This document shows, in pieces, positions 20,290 through 44,099 of a stretch of DNA of 64,000 bases. The notes beneath the pieces are model-generated. The model did not search any database. It saw only the letters and a list, made by a program, of their open reading frames with translations, and was not told where the DNA came from. The stretch covers positions 17,872,327-17,936,326 of the forward strand of contig NC_090791.1 of assembly GCF_040054535.1 (NCBI RefSeq). The letters are read 5' to 3'. Position numbers and translations under genes: made by a program. The stretch is from Antennarius striatus. Taxonomy: Eukaryota > Chordata > Actinopteri > Lophiiformes > Antennariidae. How positions within the stretch are numbered: the first letter of the stretch is position 1; every line of letters begins with the position of its first letter.

Positions 20290-21683
20290 GACGTCACAGT
20301 GTAGTCCAGGATCCCAGCCTTTGTATCCAGATGCCGTTCCACATGCATGCCCTCTCACATGGCTTTGTGCCGTTCCCCCCTCCATCTTTCAGTCTCCTGG
20401 GTTTGGAGTCAAAAGTTTGCTCCCAGTTTCCCCCTTCAGTTAAGAGCTGCAATCACTGCAAGCATCAGCGTCCAGTTACCGCTGGAGCTCGCCCGTCAGG
20501 GGATCTTGTTACTTTGGACAGGTTTTAAGACACCGGTTCCACCTTTAATTAGATTTCCAGAGTTCCTATTTCATTTTGTTTTCAGCCCCCGTAGCTACAG
20601 TCCACTTCATGTTGTTTTGGTTTGTTTATAGGTTTTCCTTGAAAAGGGTTCTCTGAGCAATTTAAAACCACATTAGTGGTTCACAAGGTTTTTGTTAATT
20701 GGTTTGGGTGTGCTCTTATAAAACTTTAACCCTTAGGAGGTCAAACTTTTTTTTTTTTTTCATTTTGGTTTTAACTAGGGTTGTTTAGTCTTTACGTCGT
20801 GCGTGCATCAGACCATAACATGACTCTTTTCTCCACCATTATACATAAAGCTGTTTGTTAATTATATTGACATTGTCTCACCGTAAGACGCTTAATGTGG
20901 AAAAGCTTTACTGTGTTGAGAGCCTAAACTTGCTTTATGCCACAGACAAGTGGTTTATCAAGTCTTTACCTGAAGAGAGAAGCTCTCACCTTTTCTTCTC
21001 AAGCTTCTGTTTGGTCTGTTGTCTGCGTTTGTGACTTGGTTGGAAGAGTGAAGACGTCTAGAAGCTATTCTGAATTTTCAATGGATAGCTCGCCGGAGTG
21101 GAAAGGTTTTCTCCCTGGACCAAACCCATGTGTTGACAGCGGTGTGCTCTGACGGGGTTAGTGGAATGTCTCCTCCAGATTGTGAGTGGAACTCTTTGTG
21201 TCAGACTCGTCCCTCCTCCACCTGCAGATGATCTAAGTTCACCTTCCAGAAAAAGGCACATCTTTGAGATTGTGTATTGTAAATTATTACGTCCTATCCC
21301 TTTTAGACTGGAACTGTTGCCTTTGTGGGTGTTTAGATTAGGATGTGACAGAATGAAACAATTCATTATGCCGTGTTTATCTATAAGATCACCTCACAGC
21401 CATTTGATTGGTTTTTGCCTTGAAGCTTCACTCTACTGCTGCTGCTGTTCTTCCTCTCTTTGTATTTCTCTTAATACGATCCAGACTTCTTCAAGTTTGA
21501 TTCAGAACACATTTCAGCTGCAGACACTGAAAAACAGGTCGTCGTCTAGTTATTTTGCCAGAGGACTTAAATTTTGCCGAGAGCTATGTTATGAAAAAAA
21601 TGTAAATTTGCTTTGTCGCCATTCCGTCTCTAGCGTTGCCAGTAACCCAGGATGTCTGTGTCTGTCTGTCTGTCTGTCTGCAG

Positions 21684-21826
21684 GTGATCCACAAAGAGCT
21701 GCTTCGACGTGACAGTGGGACGGGCATGCTCCCCCCTGGCCCAGGCCCTCTTCCTGTCCTTTACTAAAAGGAAATGATTATTGACTAAGACGCTCCGCAC
21801 AACAAACACAATTAACGGTTGTGTGA
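21684..21826 (+). other. s1pr2: 5' UTR part of s1pr2 coding exon, with a short uORF
   Basis: A (TCTG)n pyrimidine-rich tract ends in CAG at 21681-21683, a good acceptor. The UTR that follows has an upstream ATG at 21726 opening a 13-codon frame that ends at 21767, about 60 bases before the first s1pr2 ATG. Confidence 0.6.
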
Positions 21827-22942
21827 ATGAATCTCTGCCGCAAAGCCACAGTGCTCTGCCACCCCGTCACCATGAAGAGCAAGTATTCCCAGTACCACAA
21901 CAAGAGTCTAATCCACCCCTACTATGCCTTTGCTAAGAACATGACCCCCCAGGATCTGGATAAACACATAGAGAATAAAAAACAGCTCACGACCCTCAAC
22001 ATTGTGATCATCGTCCTCTGCACCATCATCATCCTGGAGAATCTGCTGGTCCTAATCGCCGTCTGCCGCAACAAAAAGTTCCACTCCGCCATGTTTTTCT
22101 TCATCGGTAATCTGGCGTTTTCTGACCTGCTGGCAGGCTCAGCCTACATAGCCAACATTTTTCTGTCAGGGTCAAGGACATTCGATCTGATGCCAATACA
22201 GTGGTTCATCCGGGAGGGTACGGCTTTCATCGCTCTGGCTGCTTCGGTCTTCAGCTTGCTGGCGATAGCCATGGAACGCTATCTTGCTATCACCAAGGTC
22301 AAGGTGTACGGCTCCACTAAAACATGCCGCATGTTCCTTTTGATAGGAGCTTGTTGGGTGACCTCCATTTTGCTGGGAGGACTTCCCATCATTGGCTGGA
22401 ACTGCATCAACAACCTCCTTGAATGTTCTGCTGTTTTGCCACTCTACTCCAAGAAGTACATCCTCTTTGTCGTCACCATTTTCAGCATCATACTCCTCTC
22501 TATCGTCATTCTCTATGTGAAAATCTATTTGATTGTACGTTCCAGTCACCAGGAAGCCACCAATTCAGCAGCCTACGCTCTTTTGAAAACTGTCACTATT
22601 GTACTGGGTGTCTTCATCATGTGCTGGCTGCCTGCTTTTACCATCCTCCTCCTAGATTCAGCCTGCAGGATACAGTTCTGCCCAATCCTCTCCAAAGCAG
22701 ACATCTTTTTTGGCTTTGCCACTCTGAACTCGGCACTCAACCCGGTGATCTACACGCTCCGCAGCAAGGACATGAGGAAGGAATTCCTGCGTGTGCTGTG
22801 CTGCTGGGGGGTGCTGCAGAGCGGGCAGCCCTCTGACCGCTGTCTGGTGCCTCTAAGAAGCTCCAGCTCTCTGGAGCACTGCACCAACAAGAACGAACAC
22901 CAGACCACACCGATCATGCAAGACTGTACCACCTGCGTCTGA
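21827..22942 (+). CDS. s1pr2: Sphingosine-1-phosphate receptor 2
   Basis: A seven-transmembrane receptor for sphingosine-1-phosphate at the plasma membrane. This family member signals mainly through G12/13, Gq and Gi; the zebrafish orthologue (miles apart) is needed for heart-precursor migration. The frame is one uninterrupted exon of 371 residues. Seen in it: ENLLVLIAV in helix 1, KFHSAMFFFIGNLAFSDLLAG in loop 1 and helix 2, MERY as the DRY-type motif, LLKTVTIVLGVFIMCWLPAF in helix 6, NPVIYT as NPxxY in helix 7, and a CC pair after helix 8 for likely palmitoylation. The tail ends DCTTCV, a class I PDZ-ligand type. Helix and loop sequences match S1PR2 better than S1PR1 or S1PR3. Adjacency to dnmt1 matches the human order. 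A second in-frame ATG at 21872 (residue 16) has a much stronger Kozak context (GTCACCATGA). Confidence 0.95.
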   Translation: MNLCRKATVLCHPVTMKSKYSQYHNKSLIHPYYAFAKNMTPQDLDKHIENKKQLTTLNIVIIVLCTIIILENLLVLIAVCRNKKFHSAMFFFIGNLAFSDLLAGSAYIANIFLSGSRTFDLMPIQWFIREGTAFIALAASVFSLLAIAMERYLAITKVKVYGSTKTCRMFLLIGACWVTSILLGGLPIIGWNCINNLLECSAVLPLYSKKYILFVVTIFSIILLSIVILYVKIYLIVRSSHQEATNSAAYALLKTVTIVLGVFIMCWLPAFTILLLDSACRIQFCPILSKADIFFGFATLNSALNPVIYTLRSKDMRKEFLRVLCCWGVLQSGQPSDRCLVPLRSSSSLEHCTNKNEHQTTPIMQDCTTCV

Positions 22943-23428
22943 TACGGTGCTAACACGTAGGATGCTTGTGTGTGTGTGTGTGTGTGTGAGCGAGCGAGTG
23001 TGTGTGTGAAAGTTTATGTAAAGCGGCTGTGATGACACATAGAGATGTTCAAACACAAGCTAGCCCACTTTGGACTGACATTTCTAGCAAGGTTGCGACA
23101 CATTCATCTACAGTGCAGACTTCCTGTTAGAATCCAACTTCTGTGAATTCACAATCAGCTTTCAAACTAGTCCGCCGTGCAGCAGATGTAAAAAAAAAAA
23201 CACAACGTTTGAACCACTTTTATATGTGAGAACTTTTAAAAATGTGAAAATAGCTATTTCATAGGTACTCAATCATTCAAATGGAGTGCCACACATTGTC
23301 ATGTAAGCCTGTCATCTTGTTTTTGTTTCTCAAAAATGTAAACCCCTATTAAAGATCCAAACTAGAAATATAACATGCATACTATCACAGTTAAGGTGAA
23401 TTGTTTAAGCCTTTCAAGACCTGCAGCG

Positions 23429-23457
23429 GCGCTCAGCTCTGTATCAGAGCTGAGCGC
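23429..23457 (+). repeat. Perfect stem-loop in the s1pr2 3' UTR
   Basis: GCGCTCAGCTCTG (23429-23441), spacer TAT, then its exact reverse complement (23445-23457). As RNA this is a GC-rich 13-bp stem with a 3-nt loop. Its position 0.5 kb after the s1pr2 stop places it in the mature mRNA if the distal poly(A) site is used. Confidence 0.85.
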
Positions 23458-24681
23458 TCACTCCACACAATCGGGGCTACACAGTATATTCCCTATTTAA
23501 CCTCGCTTAACCCATTTGATTAACTACAAAAACTTACATAATCTGCATACACTTAATGCATGAAATTTTAACTTGTAATTTGTATGTGATGATGTGTATG
23601 ATATATTCCAGCTTCCATCACTAACACCCCTTCCCCAATTTGTCTTCATAATCTGTCCCCCCTTTTGCTTTTACTGTTGTCTTTTTTGTATCTTAACGGT
23701 TTCCGTGGGGGAAGGCCTAAACAGAAAGCACGTTTCCTGAAAAGCCAGTTGGCACTGATGAATCTCAGTGACAGCTGTTCAGCATCTTTGATGAATGGCA
23801 TCGGTGTCCTGACAGTGTTGTAGCAACATAGCAGCAGTGTGCTGACTCTATTTGAGCCTTCCTCTGGGAGAATTAGGCTGAATGTATGTATGAAGTGTTT
23901 TGGGGCAGATGCTCCATTTTTGACAGTATTATTTGACCATTATTTTGAGTTACCAAGTCATTGAGGGGCACAGAGTGGGATGAACAGGTTTGTTACTCTC
24001 ACTGTGAAGTCTTAAATAGCACCATGAACAAGACTTTGTGGAGAGGATTTAGGTGAATTTACAAGCCATAAAGGGATGTAGGTGTGTCTCATCTTTCCTG
24101 AGGACCCCTCCGCCCACTAGAAAACAGGCTTAGGGTTTCAGATGCACAGGAGAGATCAGCCCTCCTGGGAGGTCAGATTCATCTTTATTCTTTTGCATCC
24201 TACGACACACAACTTCCTTTAGCCACAGGAAGTCCTGTTTTTCATAGTACAGTTCCTGTTGTTGGGGTTAGATGAACCCTCTTCCTGTCAACACACAATT
24301 AAAACTTCACTCTTTCAGTATTTTTAATTGACATACGCATTCAGTTGACCAAGTAAAAATGGTGAAAAGCACTTTGGCAGCTTCATTGATGTTTGCTTTC
24401 CCCACATTTTTTCTGATTGAGAGGTGTTTTGATCTGTGTACACGTCACTTCATTGTGTTGCCTGACTTAATGATTTTTTTTTAATGATAAATACATGAAT
24501 AACTGTATGTTTGTAATTATGTATGTATGTATATTTGTATGATTTGTATGATTTGTCTTGTATGAAATGTCCTGTGTGCAATAGCCTTGTGTGTCCAGTA
24601 GCACGCTGCCTCTGTTAATTGGTACAATCTGAAACACTAATGTAGGTACATAAACTTTTTGTTAAGTGCATTCCTTTTTTT

Positions 24682-24687
24682 AATAAA
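24682..24687 (+). promoter_or_regulatory. s1pr2: Polyadenylation signal, s1pr2
   Basis: AATAAA, followed by overlapping AATAAATGAAAT and a T/G-rich stretch (CCTTTTGTAGTTTTGTTTTA), a usual downstream element. Confidence 0.6.
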
Positions 24688-24705
24688 ATAAATGAAATAC
24701 TGAAA

Positions 24706-26500
24706 GAAATCCTTTTGTAGTTTTGTTTTAATTGTAATTACAGCTGTATTATGTCTGCAGGTCCCGAGATGCCTTCCTTTTGTGCCTTCATATGAGAAGT
24801 ATTCAAAATGCAGCATTTAATCCAAACATGCTCTGACAAGGTCAGGAAAACACTAGCTTCAACATGAAAGCCTGAAAACGACACACACAAATACTTCTTA
24901 GCTATTAATCGTGACCCACTCAACTAAAAAATTTATTTTGTTACTTGGGAGGATGAAGCAAGATGGGGCTTCGATGGGAAGCTGGGCAGAGGGGCTGAAA
25001 CTGGGGTGTGGTGAACAAGAATGTCTATTTGAAAGATAGTTTGTCTGAGAGAAGCATAAGAAAGGCCCCGAGGGAGATCTTTGGGTAAGGAGGGGGGAGA
25101 CTCGAGGGTAGGGTGAGTGAGCAGGCTAACTTCTAGTGGCCTTGGGAGAGTTGGGGCTGTTTCCTGTCAGACATCCAGGATTCCTGGGTGGGAACATTGG
25201 CTGAATCAGCCCCAGGAGGCAGCGCTGCTGGGATGTCTGCCAAGTCTCTGCAGTGCCCTGCAGGATATGACATCAAACCTGTAGGTGTAGTTGTATGCTG
25301 ACATACACACACATGCATACCCACACAAAGTATACAATACTAAAATGGGGGATTTCTATACAAATTAGAAACGTTTGGAATACTGGGCAAACTGTCATAA
25401 CGAACTTTTTCTAGTGCTGAATCATTTTGCCACAGTAGTTACACACACACAAAGCGTTCGTTTAGAAGATTGATCAATGCTCAATAAAAATACATTTTTA
25501 TGTTCAATTTATTTCACACGGGGAAACTGCTTTTGGGTGTGGTCAGGCTGGATGTGTGTGAAACGTAGCATGATTAGTCACTGGAAGGGGCCCAGAGAAG
25601 TCTTCTGCGCTGATATGGTGACATCTACTGGTGAAAGAGGTGAATAGCAACTCAAGAATATTTTCTCCTTTTTCCTGTGAGTTGTTTTTTGTTTATTTTT
25701 TTCAAATTAGCTAACTTTGACATCATACATGAAACATATATAGAGAAGGGGGAAAAAAAGAAACGTAGCCAGCCTGTAACTTAACGAACATTTAATCGAT
25801 CCTTCAATGATGAACTGAATCTCTATGCAGGTCTAATCTTTTCCAAAATGCTTCTGACTGGTGGGAAGTTTCATTTATACTCATCTGAGAGTCGTTAAGG
25901 TTATACTGTACTGTGATTGAAAATAGTGTAATATATATGAAACTCAGCACCGGTCAGCTAGAAGCGATAAACGTTTTGGATTAGAGGGGAAATGTCTTCA
26001 TACCTTAAATAAAAGTTCAGTACTGTACTGACAGTACTGAACTCCTGGATTAAAGCGGAAAATATGACCACGATCTGGATGGATTTACACCAACAACATC
26101 CATTCCAGTAACACAAGGACGCAAATCAATGACATGTGACACGTAAATCAACAGCTGTTATGCTGCCCTAGCATTAACTACTACTGTTTTCATAAATCAA
26201 TCATTAGTGAGTGCACACGTTCAAAAATAAACATTCGCCAACTCAAACTCAAAAATGTATTCTAATATTGTTCGTCGGTGAACAGCGTTTAGATTGCTTC
26301 CGCTTTGCCGGCCGTCTACAAAAATACAGAAGGGGTACATCGAGTTAGTTGTTTCTGACAAGATAATTAAATATTTGTAAATAAAACACATTAAACCCTG
26401 GATAATCGTTTATAATTTATACATACAAAAAAAAAATCTGTTTTGCATTCAAACGTTGCATTTATCTGGACTACACTAGCTCCCATTTTGGACTGTTTCC
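24706..26500. other. s1pr2-dnmt1 intergenic region
   Basis: No coding frame that I recognise. It contains a 13-bp perfect inverted repeat at 26014-26043 and A/T-rich sequence. Its right end passes into the CpG-rich dnmt1 promoter. Confidence 0.6.
26014..26043. repeat. Perfect inverted repeat, 13-bp arms
   Basis: AGTTCAGTACTGT (26014-26026), a 4-base spacer, then its exact reverse complement (26031-26043). It lies 0.7 kb upstream of the dnmt1 start codon. Confidence 0.9.
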
Positions 26501-26529
26501 CCTACAGATCATCGCAGTGGTACATTCCA

Positions 26530-26724
26530 CAACGCCCGGGTTTCCGCGCGAAAAGACGGCCCGCGCGCCCGACTCGCCTATAGCATCCATTGCAGGCAGA
26601 AGCTCACAATAGGCAGTCACAGTGGAGACGTCCCGTGGATGTTAGCGCCGGGCTCAGACATTGTTTTAACGGATCTTAACGCGTTTCTTTCTTTTGGTCT
26701 TACACGTTTAGCTAGCTGTTGGTC
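26530..26724 (+). promoter_or_regulatory. dnmt1: dnmt1 CpG-rich promoter and 5' UTR, with E2F-like site
   Basis: A CpG-rich stretch around 26530-26580 stands out from A/T-rich flanks. TTTCCGCGCGAAAA at 26541-26554 contains the E2F core on the minus strand (TTTCGCGC). E2F control fits the S-phase expression of DNMT1. The transcription start cannot be fixed from sequence. Confidence 0.5.
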
Positions 26725-39141
<12,417 letters not shown>

Positions 39142-39365
39142 AACGGGGCTTCTCTCACAGCAGCAATCAACTCCACAGATCCTGGTGTCAGGCAATCATT
39201 CCTGTAAAGAAGCTGGCTTTCATTTGTGTCATTACGTGGCCACTATGGACATTCTGTGCAGTGCCCTTCTGTTATTTTGTTTTTAAATGTGCTTTTAATC
39301 ATGTTAGAAAATGGTCACCCGCTGTGGGTTATATTGTATGTAGTTTTTATATGTGTAATGTTTCA

Positions 39366-39371
39366 AATAAA
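39366..39371 (+). promoter_or_regulatory. dnmt1: Polyadenylation signal, dnmt1
   Basis: AATAAA 225 bases after the dnmt1 stop, followed by a GT-rich stretch (ATGGTTGCGTATTAATGTTTTC). Confidence 0.75.
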
Positions 39372-39794
39372 GCTCCTATGAAATGGTTGCGTATTAATGT
39401 TTTCAACAGTTAAAATAAAAATGCTGATATTAAAAAAACAAACCTAAAGTCGATTTTAAATTCTTTGAGAACTGCATGTTTGGGTGCAAGAGGGCTTCTT
39501 TTTGATATGTTTAATTCCAGATATGAGATAAAATCTGTATCTAGTGATCATCTGATGGGTTTAAGTAACATTTACGTGAAGTCTACAGGAAGTGGGATGA
39601 TGAATATACACAGGAGACGTTGGCTATTAGAGCTAGTTTTTTATTCCATCTTTAATGTGTATTGTTGCTGGTATTTACCAACAGGATTCACTTCTGACAG
39701 TTCAGAAACTAGTGAGTCGGGTGCTTCATCCCTGTTGTTCCAAAAGTTAACGATCCAACGGAATTCATTCATCCTGTTTTTTTATATTGTATAT

Positions 39795-40880
39795 ACAGGT
39801 ACAAAATTGTTGGTACTCCTCGGTACATGATAGAAAATATGTAATAAGTAAGAATTTGCTGAAAATTACTGCAACTCCAACATTACTTTTGACTGGATCA
39901 ACAATCATTTTAAAAAACTAATGAAACAGACCCGAACAAAAATGATGGTACCCCTACAAGTGTCCAAATGTCCCCTCATTAACATCACTGCTGTCCTGAA
40001 ACTTGTCTTACGTCTGATTTAACGGTGACAATTAGTCCCTGTGCTGTTTATTGATGTGTTTAACACACTGAACATAGACCACAGGAAGTGTAGGAGAGTT
40101 GAAAGAAAATTAAAGGCAAACATGTTAAAAGTAAAGGTTGTAAGGCAGTCTCCCAGCAGCTTGATGTCCCTGTGATTAGTCTCATTCAGAGGTTTAAGGT
40201 CCACAGGACTGGCTACCATCGCTGGATGGATAATAATAATGGTTTCCAGACCAGAACAACTTCCAGAGAAATGGTCAACTCAAGGTCAAGGTACATCAGT
40301 GTTTGATGACACCCTATGTCAGTTTGAGCCAAAGCGGACTTCATGGGAGATGGAGGACTTGACTTTTCCACAAAGCATTCTGACAAGCCACAAAGGTTCT
40401 GAGACAAAACTAGAGCTTGTTGTTGAGACACATCAGGTCTGTGTTCACACTAAGAAAATAACACTTCCTACTGCGAATCACGGAGGAGCTTCATTATGTT
40501 CTGGGACTGCTTTGCTGCATCTGGGTGTCTTGAATCTGTACAGGTTCAATGGAATCGTAATACTATCAAGACATTCTGGAAAGAAATGTGATGCCTAGTG
40601 TCACAAACCTTGGTTTAAGTTGCAGGTCATGGGTCTTCCAGCAGGGTAATAACACTAAGTACAGTTAAAAACACCCCAAGATGTCTAAGAGCTAAACACT
40701 GGACTATTCTGAAGTGGCCTATATGACCTAAATCCTAAAGAGGAGAAAGAAGCTGACCTTAGACCAACAGTCCAGCACCAACACCTACAGCCTCAGTAAA
40801 CAAACCACTCTGAAATAAACTGACTTGAAATATAAAACCACAAATTAGGGGGACAACAATGCCAAAAAAATTTGTGACCA
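39795..40880. mobile_element. Decayed Tc1/mariner-like transposon
   Basis: The left end begins after TA with CAGGTACAAAATTGTTGG, a sequence I recall from Tc1-family elements in fish. The right end (near GCCAAAAAAATTTGTGAC, 40861-40878) is a weak inverted match. Between them, conceptual fragments around 40130-40260 look like the helix-turn-helix region of a Tc1 transposase, broken by stops. It occupies the space between the tail-to-tail ends of dnmt1 and eif3g. Confidence 0.45.
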
Positions 40881-40888
40881 TAATGATT

Positions 40889-40894
40889 TTTATT
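40889..40894 (-). promoter_or_regulatory. eif3g: Probable polyadenylation signal, eif3g
   Basis: AATAAA on the minus strand, 58 bases after the eif3g stop codon, giving a short 3' UTR. Confidence 0.5.
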
Positions 40895-40951
40895 TGGATA
40901 GCAGCCACTTTTACCACAAAACCTGGCCTCAAATATATTCTGATGATTTCC

Positions 40952-43509
40952 TCAGTTGTTTGATGGCCTGCAAAGAGGGTTGGATAAAGTTAAAAACAAT
41001 AATTGACATTCTTTGACACTTGACTGATTAAAATGACAATCACTTACTTGGCCCATTCAACATTGAGAATAAGATGATCATATCCAAATCCTGACACTCC
41101 AGCGATGGCTCTGGATGCATCCTCCCGTCGGTGGAAACTGATGAAGGCAAATCCCTGCAGGAAACAGAGGTTTAACGACACAAGTGGACATCAGTCAAAT
41201 ATAACACAATAAATACAAATATAACCAGTTAGAAATTGGCTGAAATATAACTATTGTTTATTAAATGCAAACTGCAACTGAAGAAATCTCCAAGCATGGG
41301 ATCCATTCCAAAGACGTCTACAAGCCACAGACCCTGATAAAAATTCCTCCTTCCCGTTTTATTTTTAATTCCTTTATTATTTGCGGGACACGGACCTTTG
41401 ACTGCCCGGTGTTCTTGTCCTTGGCCAGGTAGATCCTTGAAATGGAGCCAAAGGGTCTGAAAAGCTCCTGCAAGTCTGTCTCACGGGTATCCTCAGACAG
41501 ATTGGTCACACGAATCGTGGCGTTGTCATCAGCTGTGTGGAACAAACATACAATGCTTTTACTGGCAAAGGATTTCACAGCGGCCTATTGATGTCAATGG
41601 AGACGATCTGATTAGCTTGCACTTACACCCACCTCTGCGGTTGGGCTGCATGGACTCCCCTCTACGCGTGCCACCATCCCTCAAGCTTGGAGGTACGTAC
41701 TTCCCAGTCTTGCTCTGTGCAGGCTGTGCAGGCTCAGGTTCCGCTGGTGGAAAGAGAAGAAAGTTGAAGATCAGACTACGACAAATTAATAATCCTAAAG
41801 ATGGGATTGGAGGGCTGATGTTACCAGAGCCAGCAGGTTTCTCCTTGTCTGCAGTGGACAGCCCAAGCTGTTCAGCCAGCTCCTTCTGCATGGGTCCCAG
41901 GGTGTCCTTGTATGGACAGCGGGTGGTCCAGTGGTCACCTTTGCAAATACGACAAGACACTATTTTCTGTCCTTTCAGTTTGCTCATGGGATCCTCGTCC
42001 TGGTCCTGGGCGTTCAGGTCCTGCAAGGGTTAAAAAGAGGTACACAGTCAATACCACCATTAAAGAATGTTTATACGTATTGCACAGATAAGCAGCAGCA
42101 CACATGAGTAAAACTCAATGTCAACGCTCACCTCTTTGCTGGAGATGAAAGTCATGAAGACATCATCGCTCACTGTGGTGGTGGCAACATTTGGTCCTGG
42201 AGCATCAAACTCTGAGTTACCAAATTTTTTCCAGTTCTGAAATGAAAAGATATAATCAAAGACAACAGAGTTTACCGAACTGCTGCTCATTAAAATAAAA
42301 ATGCTTCTTTGATTTAGCCAAAAAGCAAACCTTTCTCCTGGCAACAGCTTTTGAAGCTTTTCTTGTCTCAATCTTGAAGGTTCGCACGATCTAAGGGTCA
42401 GAGACAAGGCCGCAAATAAACTTTACATCATTTTAAATGAGGTCTTTTCACCTACTGTGTTCAAAATGCCCAAACATCTGTTGTATTTAAATACTACTAT
42501 ACCACTGATTACCATGTAGAAATGAAATGAAGCCTCTCTATGAATGCTGATGAGGTATTCAGCTGTTCAGAGTAACCAGGTGGTGACTAGTTGGAACTAT
42601 TGCTGTTATTTTATTCCATTTCACACTCCAAATCGTAAATGGTTTGGGATTCTGAATGACAGTAACATCTGAGAACTTTATCATTCAGATAACTAAATGC
42701 AATAGCAACAGCCATATGTTGGTCTCACAGCAATAGAAAATGTAGACTTAAGAACGGTATTTGCCAGGCAATAGGAATATCAGACAAACCAATGCAGAAA
42801 CTAAAGATGCAAAATAGAACAAAAACCACACAAATTACCTTGAATTTCTTTCCGTCATCATCTATTTTGTATTCTGTCACTGTTTTTATATTTCCTTTAA
42901 TGGATTCCTTCGGGGATGGTAGCGTACCTGACAAGAAAAGAATTAATATGTACAGTAGTCCAAAATAAAAACGTACCCATAATATTTCAGCCCCTAACAC
43001 ACTGACAATTACACAATCAGTCTTAAACCGTGTTAAATTGGATGTACAGACCCTTACGCTCTACCTCACCCCACAGGCTGCTAACGTGCTACTGCTAAGG
43101 ATGCTAACTCTACAGTACAGCAATGTCCACGGGCCTCAGCATATGTAGATAACATATCGTCAAAATTATCATTTTAAATATCTCCATTCTATAACTGTAT
43201 TCTAATATATTATATTATCACCAAAATGTCGAGAGTATGTCAATTCTGAACTATGAAGCCCGACCGACACGTGGAAGTGGAGCCGTCTAACCGGCCTCCT
43301 CCGCGGGGAAACCAAACTAGCAAAGAAATGCTACCATTAGCTACTGGCTATTTACCTTCATCTCCTTCTTCCTCTACTTGGTCTGCCCAGCTGGGCTTGG
43401 AGCTGAAAGGCGATAGATCGATAGACAATATTAGATCAATTGAACACCACCAACAACAGCAATTAAATGTTTATAACAGAACTCACTCGTCATAGTCAAT
43501 AGACGGCAT
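40952..43509 (-). CDS. eif3g: Eukaryotic translation initiation factor 3 subunit G
   Basis: A subunit of the eIF3 complex, which in the cytosol promotes 43S assembly, scanning and re-initiation. Coding exons in transcript order: 43509-43487, 43402-43356, 42927-42839, 42390-42331, 42236-42132, 42020-41825, 41743-41633, 41532-41396, 41154-41048, 40967-40952. All have GT-AG ends and matching phases, giving 296 residues, close to other fish and shorter than human (320). The N-terminus starts [20 protein letters not shown]. An eIF3G N-terminal domain holds a CCHC-type knuckle ([13 protein letters not shown], about 131-143). A C-terminal RRM (about 212-292) has RNP2 IRVTNLSE and RNP1 GFAFISF. The end WAKPSNN comes from a 16-nt last exon. 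The protein lacks an acidic insert found near residue 25-50 in human. Confidence 0.95.
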
Positions 43510-43578
43510 CTTCTCGGCACCACGGCTTCAGGACGACACTGAGTGGAGACTGTGACGAGTTCAAAGCCGCGAGGGGAA

Positions 43579-43592
43579 TGACTTCCGGAAAG
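43579..43592. promoter_or_regulatory. eif3g: ETS-type palindrome in the eif3g promoter
   Basis: ACTTCCGGAA at 43581-43590, about 75 bases upstream of the eif3g ATG. It contains the CCGGAA core on both strands, the binding site of ETS factors such as GABP, which are common in TATA-less housekeeping promoters. Binding is inferred. Confidence 0.4.
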
Positions 43593-43845
43593 TAAACTTC
43601 ACAGTAAAAGCACAACGTCTGTTGGATTTCAAAATAAGAGTCATATATCGTCATGGCAGAACTGCATAAACATGCATGTTTTGAGCAAAAATTTAATATG
43701 ACGAAAGAAAACAGGACAAATTATGGTATAGCACCATTGTTATTATTTTCTCCTTTCTGAAATAAAATTAATAGAGTGAGTGCAATATTTGGCAACGGAG
43801 ATTTTCAGTCTACCAGATAGATTTTCATCCTATATGTGTTAGATG

Positions 43846-44099
43846 CCCACATGAGCGTCTGTTCCGGATGCCTCCGGGACGCCTCCCTGGTAGGACATCT
43901 CCTCCCGGCATGTCCTACCGGGAGGAGACCTCGAGGAAGACCTAGGACATGCTGGAGGGACTATGTCTCTCAGCTGGCCTGGGAATGCCTCGGGCTCCCC
44001 CCGGGAGGAGCTGTGGTGAGAGGAAAGTATGGGCATCCCTCTTGAGACTGTTGCCCCCGTGACCCGGCCCCGGAGAAGCGGTTGAAGATGGATGGATGG
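43846..44099 (+). mobile_element. 5'-truncated LINE 3' end with 12-bp target duplication
   Basis: A 254-bp insert whose translated end (WRDYVSQLAWECLGLPPGG) is the C-terminus of a non-LTR retrotransposon ORF2. It is followed by the usual CCCGTGACCCGGCCCCGGAG segment and a (GATG)n tail. The flanks ATGTGTTAGATG at 43834-43845 and 44100-44111 are identical, a clean target-site duplication. The clade (L2/CR1-like or RTE-like) cannot be decided from this fragment. Confidence 0.85.

Larger units (their letters stand above)
10577..21683 (+). other. Probable first intron of s1pr2, no other gene seen
   Basis: About 11 kb from the donor after 10576 to the acceptor CTGTCTGCAG ending at 21683. It holds several microsatellites, poly-C runs and a perfect 18-bp inverted repeat at 14844-14880. 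Open frames here are short or low-complexity, and none resembles a known protein. Confidence 0.4.
22943..24705 (+). other. s1pr2: 3' UTR of s1pr2
   Basis: About 1.75 kb from the stop to the polyadenylation signal. It includes a short GT repeat (22970-22987), a perfect 13-bp stem-loop at 23429-23457 and A/T-rich stretches with ATTTA-like content. No other gene is seen. The extent depends on the AATAAA at 24682 being the one used. Confidence 0.55.

Noticed and set aside
22172-22549. Minus-strand and alternative-frame ORFs within s1pr2
   Set aside because: Shadows of the conserved receptor frame on the plus strand.
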